Source: Pseudomonadota bacterium (GTDB lineage Bacteria > Myxococcota > UBA9042 > PHBI01). From it: a stretch of DNA of 8,208 nt. The stretch covers positions 1-8,208 of the forward strand of contig SYAK01000001.1 in the NCBI GenBank assembly GCA_005788935.1, read 5' to 3'. Below the pieces are notes generated by a model that saw only the letters and a program-made list of their open reading frames with translations, did no database searches and was not told the origin of the DNA. The translations under genes were made by a program, and so were the position numbers. Positions within the stretch are counted from its first letter, which is position 1, and every line of letters starts with the position of its first letter. Shown here piece after piece: positions 1-7,200 of this stretch.

Positions 1-605
1 ATCGCAACGCCGACGTCGATGGCCGTCGCCCAGCTGTGTGGGCTCTGGCGCTTCGTACCCCGCACGTTCCGCCACACGAAGACCCCCGCGGTCTTCGCCG
101 CGATGGCCCGCAAGTCCGGCGACAGCGTCCGCTCGAGCTCGGCGCTGACCTTCGCGAGTGCCTCCGCGACCCCGTTGACGGTCGTCACGCGCACCTCGCG
201 ACCGCCTGACGCAAGCATCCACGGCACCTTGCGCGTCTTCGCGGCGACCTCGGCGCGCGTCCGCCCGTACATCGCCCCCATCAGCCCGGCGTGCCGCCAT
301 CGACCGGGCTCGAAGTCGGGCGGGGGCACTGTGAAGTGCCGCCCAGGCCGATACGGCATCGACACCGTATCTTCAGCATCGGGGTCGTCGAGCTTCTCGC
401 GGTACGCCTTGTCGCGCCGACCGTCGTCCCACGCCACGCGCGTCCCGTCGCACAGCGTCAGCCCCTGGGCATCACCCGCACAGACGACCCCGGGATACGC
501 CTTGACGAAGCACCCCCAGCGCTCGCCAGCCATCGTGCCGATCGGCTCCGCAGCGCGCGCGTCACCCGACAGCGCCGCGATCAGTATCAGGCCGACCCGC
601 CTCAG
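1..605 (-). CDS. M15-family D-Ala-D-Ala carboxypeptidase-like secreted protein, 3' end cut off by the window
   Basis: I translated this from the reverse strand; 201 complete codons are visible and the frame is open to the window edge. Near the visible C-terminus lies S-P-H190-S-W-A-T-A-I-D197. This fits the M15 zinc-ligand signature SxHxxGxAxD, with the usual Gly replaced by Ala. Before it come W-R and G-T-K-R, as in the M15_4 (VanY-like) group, and a D-F-E-P-G-R-W-R segment with the family's M-Y-G-R-T and V-P-W pieces. Members cleave D-Ala-D-Ala or related peptides of the cell wall outside the cytoplasm. Residues 1-18 look like a signal peptide: R-R, a hydrophobic L-I-L-I-A-A-L core, then A-R-A. 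Three Cys (32, 42, 52) follow. To keep the signal peptide the start must be CTG at 605-603, which overlaps the upstream TGA; the first in-frame ATG (533-531) would remove it. The last zinc ligand and the catalytic acid lie outside the window, so activity cannot be judged. Confidence 0.82.
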   Translation of the reverse strand, partial: MRRVGLILIAALSGDARAAEPIGTMAGERWGCFVKAYPGVVCAGDAQGLTLCDGTRVAWDDGRRDKAYREKLDDPDAEDTVSMPYRPGRHFTVPPPDFEPGRWRHAGLMGAMYGRTRAEVAAKTRKVPWMLASGGREVRVTTVNGVAEALAKVSAELERTLSPDLRAIAAKTAGVFVWRNVRGTKRQSPHSWATAIDVGVA

Positions 606-2656
606 GGCGCCGGCTCCGGGACCGGGCGCGTGAAGGTCGGCACCGCGCCCGTCAGCGCCGCGCGATGGAAGTTCGCGACCGCGACCCCAACCTCGACCCG
701 GTTCAACAGCTCGAAGTGGTCGCCACCCGTGAACAGCCACGAGAGGATCGTCAGCGCCCCGCCGCGGGCCCCTTCGACATTCCCGGCGAAAGGCCCATCG
801 CTCGTCGTGATGCCACCAAGCCCGAATGGGTCGAAATTCCAGAGTGTCTCACCTGTAACCACGGACCCGGAAGCCGTCGTGATGGCATCGACCGAGCGCA
901 CCGGCGTCGTCGCGTCGGCGCTCGCGTTCACGACGAACACGTGCGAACCGGGGTGTCCACCTGCGACCCCGCGCCAGTGGCGGGCGTAGGAGGCCGGGTC
1001 CACGACATCCCCAGACACCTGCGCGAGCTGCACGATGGGGTGAAACCGCGTGATGAGCGCCACCGGCTCGCCGAAGGCCAGGGCCACCAGCTCCTGGATG
1101 TCGAAGTAGTCCTTGCGCTCGACCAGCGTCGTCGACATGTGCCCGCCGAGTCCGCCAAACGCGTAGGCCGCGAACGCCTCCGAGACCCCCGCCAGCAGGG
1201 ACCCCGCAAGCGCCCCCTGCGAGTGCCCGCCATACGCGAGGCGCGTCGTGTCGATCGCCGGCACCCCCTCGAGCCCGCCGAGCGCCGCCCGCACCCACCG
1301 CGCGAGGTACGCGGTCTCGATGGCCTGCTGGCGCAGCACCGACCGCCCGGCCGACGGGTTCAGGTAGTTGAAGGTCGACATGACGGTCTCGACACCGGCC
1401 GCCTGCCGCGGCCCGTGGAACTGCGGCAGCATCGAGACGACCACGAAGCCGTCCGCGAGCGCAGCCTTCACCGGTTCGTCCGACAGGTGTCCGAACTGCC
1501 GGATCCCCGTGCCGCCAACCCACACCAGCACCGGGCGCGCGGCCTCCTGCGACCCCGGCCGCCACGCGACGGTCACCGGGGCCGCCTCGAACCGCTGCAC
1601 CTCGGGCCCGTCGCCCTTATGGACAAGCCCGCCTGAGCCCGGAACGTCGTACGGCGAGTCACCCGCCTGGTAGATCGGCATCGCCAGACTGCCCGCCCGC
1701 ACCTCGCGGTTCGCGTTGCTCTGCCCGTCGACGCGCGCCCACCCCGACAGGGTCCCCAGGGGCACCGCGTCGGACAGCACGTGGTCCACGAACGCCCCAA
1801 GCTCGCGCGTCGAGTCGGCCGTCGTGAAGAGTGTCGCCGCCACCACGTCATCCGCCTCTGCACCAAGGCACGCCCGCAGGGCCGCGAAGGGTCCCTCGGC
1901 GTCCACCCATGCCGCCTCGAAGGCCGGGTCGCGCGCGAGTGCCGGCGTCGTGGCCGCGGCGTCGATGATGGCGGCGTAGCGGGTCAACGGAGCGAGCTCG
2001 TGCCCGTGGACCGGGGTCGCCATCAAGGCTGGCACGGGCATGAACGGGCTGTCGGCGTCGAAGATCTCGACCTCGACCGGGACCTGGGTCGCACAGGTCG
2101 CGTCATCCGGGAAGGCGATGAGCCGAATCGGGGAACCCGTCCCGCGCGTCTCCGCGGGCGTCGGTCGCGCGATGGCCTCCGGGCTCGCAGACAGGGGGAA
2201 ATAGACGACCGGCATCCGCGGATAACCGTCGACCTCGGTCTCGATGAGCTCGCGATAGGCGATCGCGAAGTCGTTGCCAATCGTGTCGAAGCCGGGCAGC
2301 TGGAGACGGCCATCCGAGGCGCGCATCCGGTCGTCAGGCCACGGGGTCAGCGCCCACGCGGGGCTCTCGGCGGTGTAAAGCGCGTGAAGCGGGGCCGGAG
2401 CCACCGTCACATCGGCCTCTTGCGCGTCGTCCTCCTGTGCGGTGTCGCGCTCCTGCGCAACGTCGGCGACGGCCACATCCTCCTCGGGAGTCCCGGCGTC
2501 CGCGTCCGTGACGCCATCGACCCGGACCTCCTCGGGGAGGCCGCTGTCGTGCGTCACCGCGTCGAGCGGGGCGGTCGATGGCGTGGCCGTGTCAGCGCAC
2601 GCAGCGATGGACAGGGCGGCGAACAGGGGGGCGGCGGTAGGCAGAGTGCAGCGCAT
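602..2656 (-). CDS. Large alpha/beta-hydrolase (lipase/esterase-like) lipoprotein
   Basis: This 684-residue protein starts with a lipoprotein signal peptide: hydrophobic residues 8-19, then I-A-A-C with Cys20 as the lipidation site. Residues 21-88 form an acidic, low-complexity linker rich in Asp, Glu, Ala, Val and Thr, probably a tether to the outer or inner membrane. Residues about 92-330 hold an N-terminal region (W-P-D-D-R then G-R-L-Q-L-P) reminiscent of the N-terminal domain of large bacterial lipoprotein lipases such as Vibrio VolA; this similarity is by eye. The catalytic domain spans about 365-670. It has a W-V-G-G-T-G oxyanion-type loop near 379-384 and the nucleophile elbow G-H-S479-Q-G. 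Candidate acid and base are D581 (A-D-A-T-T-P) and H647 (G-G-D-H-F). Cys188 and Cys263 might form a disulfide. The substrate is unknown; lipid ester, polyester or peptide are possible. A minus-strand GGAG precedes the ATG. The stop overlaps the M15 gene, suggesting a shared cell-envelope operon. Confidence 0.85.
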   Translation of the reverse strand: MRCTLPTAAPLFAALSIAACADTATPSTAPLDAVTHDSGLPEEVRVDGVTDADAGTPEEDVAVADVAQERDTAQEDDAQEADVTVAPAPLHALYTAESPAWALTPWPDDRMRASDGRLQLPGFDTIGNDFAIAYRELIETEVDGYPRMPVVYFPLSASPEAIARPTPAETRGTGSPIRLIAFPDDATCATQVPVEVEIFDADSPFMPVPALMATPVHGHELAPLTRYAAIIDAAATTPALARDPAFEAAWVDAEGPFAALRACLGAEADDVVAATLFTTADSTRELGAFVDHVLSDAVPLGTLSGWARVDGQSNANREVRAGSLAMPIYQAGDSPYDVPGSGGLVHKGDGPEVQRFEAAPVTVAWRPGSQEAARPVLVWVGGTGIRQFGHLSDEPVKAALADGFVVVSMLPQFHGPRQAAGVETVMSTFNYLNPSAGRSVLRQQAIETAYLARWVRAALGGLEGVPAIDTTRLAYGGHSQGALAGSLLAGVSEAFAAYAFGGLGGHMSTTLVERKDYFDIQELVALAFGEPVALITRFHPIVQLAQVSGDVVDPASYARHWRGVAGGHPGSHVFVVNASADATTPVRSVDAITTASGSVVTGETLWNFDPFGLGGITTSDGPFAGNVEGARGGALTILSWLFTGGDHFELLNRVEVGVAVANFHRAALTGAVPTFTRPVPEPAP
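614..617 (-). promoter_or_regulatory. Ribosome binding site for the CTG-started M15 gene
   Basis: GGAG on the minus strand lies 8 nt before the CTG at 605-603, inside the last codons of the upstream hydrolase gene. It is the main support for a CTG start, together with the signal peptide that begins there. The arrangement implies translational coupling to the hydrolase gene. Confidence 0.5.
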
Positions 2657-2662
2657 CGGGGG

Positions 2663-2666
2663 CTCC
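2663..2666 (-). promoter_or_regulatory. Ribosome binding site of the hydrolase lipoprotein gene
   Basis: Minus-strand GGAG ends 6 nt before the ATG at 2656-2654. It supports this start, which also places the lipoprotein signal peptide at the extreme N-terminus. Confidence 0.6.
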
Positions 2667-2805
2667 GTCGGGTGACGCGTTCATCCTCCACCCCTTGCCC
2701 GCCATGACGCAAGCCCGCGCGGCACCCGAACCGTTCGAAATCCGCCCCTCCCGGCAACCGAGGCCCGCCGAAAGGACCCTATCGCAGTTTCGCGCGAGGG
2801 GTGCT

Positions 2806-2811
2806 AAGAGG
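2806..2811 (+). promoter_or_regulatory. Ribosome binding site fixing the start of the fusion gene
   Basis: AAGAGG lies 7 nt before ATG 2819. The alternative in-frame GTG at 2801 has a purine run directly abutting it with no spacer, so the ATG at 2819 is preferred. That start also begins the protein directly with the G-D-F-I-D segment usual at the N-terminus of this aldehyde dehydrogenase group. Confidence 0.6.
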
Positions 2812-2818
2812 CTCGCCC

Positions 2819-4228
2819 ATGGACTTCGCACGCGGCGACTTCATCGACAATCAGTGGGTCAAGCCGGCAAGCACGGCCTTCATCCGCAGCATCAACCCAG
2901 CCACCGACGGCGAGATCGTCCTCGAGGCCCCGACCGACCCGGCGCACGCCCAGCTCGCCGTCGACGCGGCCGCACGCGCCTGGCCGGCCTGGGCCGCGCT
3001 GACGTCCGACGAGCGCATCAGCGCGCTGCGCAAGTTCGCGCGCGAGCTGTCGTCGCGCATCGAGGCCCTCGCCCGCGCCATCACGACCGAGATGGGCAAG
3101 ACCATCCGCGAGGCGCGCGTCGAGGCGAACTCCCTGCTCGCGCGCATCGATCTCGTGGCCGAACAGCAGCTGCCGCTCGTCCGCCCGTGGACGCCGCCAG
3201 GTGTGGCGGGCGAGTGCCGCTACCACCCGCTCGGCGTCATCGCGGTGCTCGGGCCGTTCAACTTCCCGCTGCACCTCTGCCACGCCCACATCGTCCCGGC
3301 GCTCGCGACCGGCAACACGGTCGTCGTCAAGCCGTCCGAGCGCACGCCGCTGGCGTTCCAGCGCTACATGGAGGCGTGGGACGCGGCCGGCCTGCCACCC
3401 ATCCTGCAGATGGTCCAGGGCGGCGTCGACATGGGCAAGGCGCTGCTTCAGACGCGTGGCCTCGCCGGCGTCGCCTTCACAGGCTCTTGGCGCGGCGGCA
3501 ACGCCATCCAGCGCGCGCTCCTCGACCGCCCCGAGGTCCTGCCCGCACTCGAGATGGGCGGCCAGAACATGGCCATCGTGCTCGAGGACGCCGACGTCGA
3601 GCAGGCCCTCGAGGGCGTGCTGCTCGGCGGCTTCCTGACGACTGGCCAGCGCTGCACCTGCACCTCGCGCGTCCTCGTCCAGCGCAGCATCGCCGAGGCC
3701 TTCACGGCACGCCTCATCGCGTCGGCGCGCGAGCTGACGTGGGGCGACCCGATGAGCGACGTCTTCATGGGGCCGCTCGCCTCGACTGGCGACCGCGACA
3801 AGGTGGAGTCCCTCTGCCAGGCCGGGCGCGAGGCGGGCGCAGAGGTCCTGCTCGCGGCCGAGCTGCGAGACGGAGGCGCCTGGCGCGGCCCGTCCATCCA
3901 CCGCATCGCGCGCGACCACGACTCCGACTACACCCGCGAAGAGGTCTTCGGCCCCGACCTCGCCATCACCGTCGTCGACGATCTCGACGACGCGCTCGAG
4001 ATCGTCCGCGCGAGCCCCTACGGACTCTCGATCTCGCTGTTCTCCGCCCGCCGCGCCGCCTTCGAGGCCGTCTATCTCAAGACGCGCGTCGGCTGCGTCA
4101 ACTGGAACAGGTCCACCAACCGCGCCTCGGGCGCCATGCCGTTCGGCGGCGTCGGGCGCTCTGGCAACTTCCGCGCGGCCGGCTCGGACGCGGTCCGCTA
4201 CACGACCTACCCGGTCCAGGTGCAGTGG
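2819..4228 (+). other. Domain 1 of the fusion: AstD-like NAD(P)-dependent aldehyde dehydrogenase (residues 1-470)
   Basis: The full aldehyde dehydrogenase signature is present: N148 in G-P-F-N-F-P, cofactor Lys171 in V-K-P-S-E, general base E245 in L-E-M-G-G, nucleophile C279 in G-Q-R-C-T-C, E375 in E-V-F-G-P, and P-F-G-G-V-G near 441-446. E245 and C279 are 34 residues apart, as in the classical enzyme. From my knowledge of E. coli AstD (N-succinylglutamate semialdehyde dehydrogenase), this domain shares its distinctive pieces: H-x-x-H-I-V-P-A-L, V-Q-G-G, F-T-G-S, E-M-G-G-x-N, A/T-G-Q-R-C-T-C and V-N-W-N. It is therefore closer to AstD than to generic GabD-type enzymes. Likely substrates are semialdehydes of 4-5 carbon amino acids or their N-acyl forms; succinate semialdehyde is possible. 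Confidence 0.9.
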
Positions 4229-7200
4229 AACGACCCCGGCATCCTCGAGAACGACGCGCACGTCAACCGCGCCCTGCAGGCTGGCGACCCGCTCTCGGGC
4301 CTCGAGAACCGCCACCGCATCGAGGAGGCCCTCGAGCCGTGGGGGCTCTACCCCGAGTTCCTCGCCCAGCCCGCGGCCTTCCGAATCGCCACGGTCCAGC
4401 TCGAGTCGGGCGGGACCTCCGTCGGGCGCCCGCTCGCAGACACCCTGCGCGCCCACGGCGTCGCGTCCGACCTCACCCCCGAGGGGCTCCGCGTGGCCCT
4501 CCCGTCGAGCGAGTCCGACGTTCGACACATCGCGAGGGCCCTCGGCGCTGCGCTCTTCGACATCCGCCACCTCCATCTCGCCCGTTTCCTCGGCCGCCGT
4601 CCCGCAGGGGCCCACGTCCCGCCGGGGACCTCGTTGACGCTGCCCCGCTCGACTGACTTCATGAAGCGCCTCGTCTCGGGCGACTTCGTCCCCGATGACA
4701 AGAAGCCGCCCGTCATCGACCTCTTCCGCTCGAGCGGCCCATACCTCGCCAGCGTCGACGACGACCCGATCGTCTTCTTCGACGCGGCGAGCCAGATCGC
4801 CACGCACGCGGCCGGACTGAACCCTCCCGCCCTCCTCGAGGCGCTTCACACGGGTCGCTTCGGGACATCCGCCCTCGAGGACGGCTCGCCCGAGGACCAG
4901 GCCGCGCTGACGCGCCTCGCGACCCTCATCCGCGGTCACGCTCCGGCGCTTCCACACCTGCGCATGTCGAACTCCGGCGCCGAGGCGAACGAGGTCGCCC
5001 TCGCGACAGCCTCCGTCCATCGCCCCGGACGCAAGGGCGTCATCGCCTTCCGCGGCGCCTTCCACGGCCGGACGATGCTCGCCATCCACTCGACCTGGAA
5101 CCCGGCCAAACGGATTCGGTTTGAACTGCAAGGATTCCAGGCGCGCTGGGTCGATCTGCCGGTGCAGGACAACCCGGCGGCCGTGGCCCCCGAACCCGAC
5201 GGCTGGCTCGCACACTGGGGCGCCCTACCCGCCTCCCGCGGGGCGGACGCATTCCTCACGTCCGACCCGCTGCTGACGGCCGAGCTCGCCGCGCTCAACG
5301 ACGTCGAGGCGCAGCTCGCGGACGACCAGGTCGCGGCCATCATCGCAGAGCCGATGCAGGCCGAGGGCGGCGAGCGGTACGCCTCTCCCCGTTTCTTCCG
5401 GGCCCTTCGCACCATCGCGACGCGCGCGGGCATCCCGTTCATCATGGACGAGGTCCAGTGCGGCTTTCAGCTCGGCGGACCGTTCTTCTGGCATGATCTC
5501 CTCGACCTGCCGACGCCACCCGACCTGCTGACGTGCGCCAAGAAGGCTCAGGTCGGCGTCACGCTCTCGCGCTGGCCCATCCCCGTGGCGACCGAGACGG
5601 CGGCCGCCTCGGCCATTCGTGGCACACTCTATGGCGAGCTCCTCGCGGCCAACCCGCCTGGCGAGGTGATGCGTGAGGCTGGCTCGGAGCTCTGCCGCCT
5701 CGCTGGCGACTACCCCGCCCTCGTGCTCAACCCGCGCATGGCCGGCTGGTCCTTCGGCTTCGACCTCCCGACCGTCCCCGAGCTGAACCACCTCGTGAAC
5801 GAGCGCCTCTGGCGCGGGTACATGATCTACGGCGCGGGCGATCGCGGCCTGCGCTTCCGCTTCCACCCCGAGGTTACCCTCACGCACGTGAAGGCGCTCT
5901 TCGTCCGTCTGCGCGCGTCCCTCGACGGCCTCGTCGCGGGCAAGGCGCCCGCAACCGCGACCTCGTGGCAGCCCGACGGTACGGACGGCCTCCCCGACCG
6001 CGCGGCGGCGTGGCCTCCCGCGCAGGCCGGCAAGCTGGCCCCGGGCTACCACCTGCTGCGGGTCACGGCCGCTGACTGGCCTGCGGTCCGCAATCAGTAC
6101 AAGGCGTTGCAGGACGGCACCTACGAACCTGCGCGGCGCGACGACTTCGAGCATTTCACGGCGCTGATGGAGGACCCCGACGCGATTTGCCACGTCGTGG
6201 TTCACGGGCACGCCACCCTCCCTCCGCGCGGGACGTTGGTCGGCGCCGTCGTGGCCTTCCCCCTCGAGCACTTCGAGGACCTCGACGGCCCGCGACAGGA
6301 CCCGACGCTCGGCCATGCCGAGACCCTCTACTCGGCCGATCTCACGGTCCACGCCGACCATCGCGGCGTCGGTCTCGGGCGAGCCTTGAAAGAGGCGCAG
6401 CTCGCGTCGGCGATGACACAGACCCGTTCGGATGGCAGCCCGCGCTACATCTTCGTCTCCGGGCGGAACCGCGTCGGGGCGACAGACAGCATGGCTGCGC
6501 TCAACGCGGATTACGGCGCGTGGCGCGTGGCCCGCTACACCGGTCAATACGACGAGGCCGAGGGGGTGTGCGACTACTACCGCATCAACCTGCTCGGGCC
6601 GCGGATCGGCGGCCGCGCGGCCGTGGCGCTCAAGCCGAAGGCCCCGCAGGTGCTCGACTTCGAGGGCGGCCTCACGCGCCGCCTCGGTGACATCCGCACC
6701 GAGCGTGCCGGAACCTCCGACCTCCGCGCCGCGTGGTCCGACGGTCTGCTCAATGGCAGCGCGCTCAACAAGCTGTCGCTATGCAACTTCGTGACCCCCG
6801 GCCTCGTCCGCGCGCACGAATACCTTCGCCAGCTGGCGCCGAAGTCGATGCCGCACGCCATCTTCGCCTCCGGGCGGGCCGAGGCCCTCGACAAGACGCT
6901 GCGCTCCATCAAGTACCACCGTGGCGCCGCCAGCGTCGTGCTGAGCCTCGGGCCGGTCTTCGCCGGTCTCTCGACCGCCGCGGCCCGCAGCGTCACGCTG
7001 CCCGACACGCACCCGCTGAACTGGTTCGGCTGGCCGACGTTGCCCGACCCGAGCCTCGAGGCCGACAAGGCGCTCGCGGCGTTGCGCAAGGCGCTGACCG
7101 AGCGGCCGGCCGAGTCGATCCTCGCGGTCGTCACCGAGCCAGTCTTCACCGCCACCGCGCGTGCCATCCCGGAGACCTTCTGGGAGCCGCTGCGGGCGCT

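Larger units (their letters stand above)
2657..2818. promoter_or_regulatory. Divergent intergenic region, presumed back-to-back promoters
   Basis: This 162-bp gap between two divergent start codons is the only substantial non-coding stretch in the window. It must carry the promoter of the envelope pair (leftward) and probably that of the fusion gene (rightward). It contains a TTCGAA palindrome at 2734-2739 and a weak -10-like CCTATC around 2778-2783, but I see no convincing -35/-10 pair, no clear operator and no terminator. The promoter role is inferred from gene orientation only. Confidence 0.4.

Noticed and set aside
738..740. In-frame minus-strand GTG as an earlier start for the M15 gene
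   Set aside because: It would overlap the hydrolase coding region by about 140 bases, and the signal peptide would be buried behind about 45 non-homologous residues.
19..989. Plus-strand frames at the left edge (19..633 and 291..989)
   Set aside because: The minus strand encodes an M15-like protein with signal peptide and zinc-ligand motif here; the plus-strand translations show no domain.
665..2707. Plus-strand frames opposite the hydrolase lipoprotein (665..1636 and 1781..2707)
   Set aside because: Arg-rich shadows of a gene that has a signal peptide, lipobox and nucleophile elbow on the other strand.
2801..2818. GTG at 2801 as the start of the fusion gene
   Set aside because: It has no properly spaced ribosome binding site, whereas ATG 2819 has AAGAGG 7 nt upstream and matches the usual dehydrogenase N-terminus.
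2695..4656. 653-residue plus-strand frame rich in Arg, Pro and Ala
   Set aside because: It is an out-of-frame reading of the dehydrogenase module; composition is typical of a GC-rich shadow and no domain is recognisable.
2804..5215. 803-residue open frame on the minus strand opposite the fusion gene
   Set aside because: It runs antisense to the intact aldehyde dehydrogenase and aminotransferase modules, has an Arg/Gly/Val/Asp-rich composition with no recognisable motif, and is expected from the extreme third-position GC bias.
6041..6604. GNAT module as arginine N-succinyltransferase (AstA)
   Set aside because: AstA is longer and lacks a classical R-G-x-G-x-G loop in this form; nothing in the module matches the AstA wording that I know.
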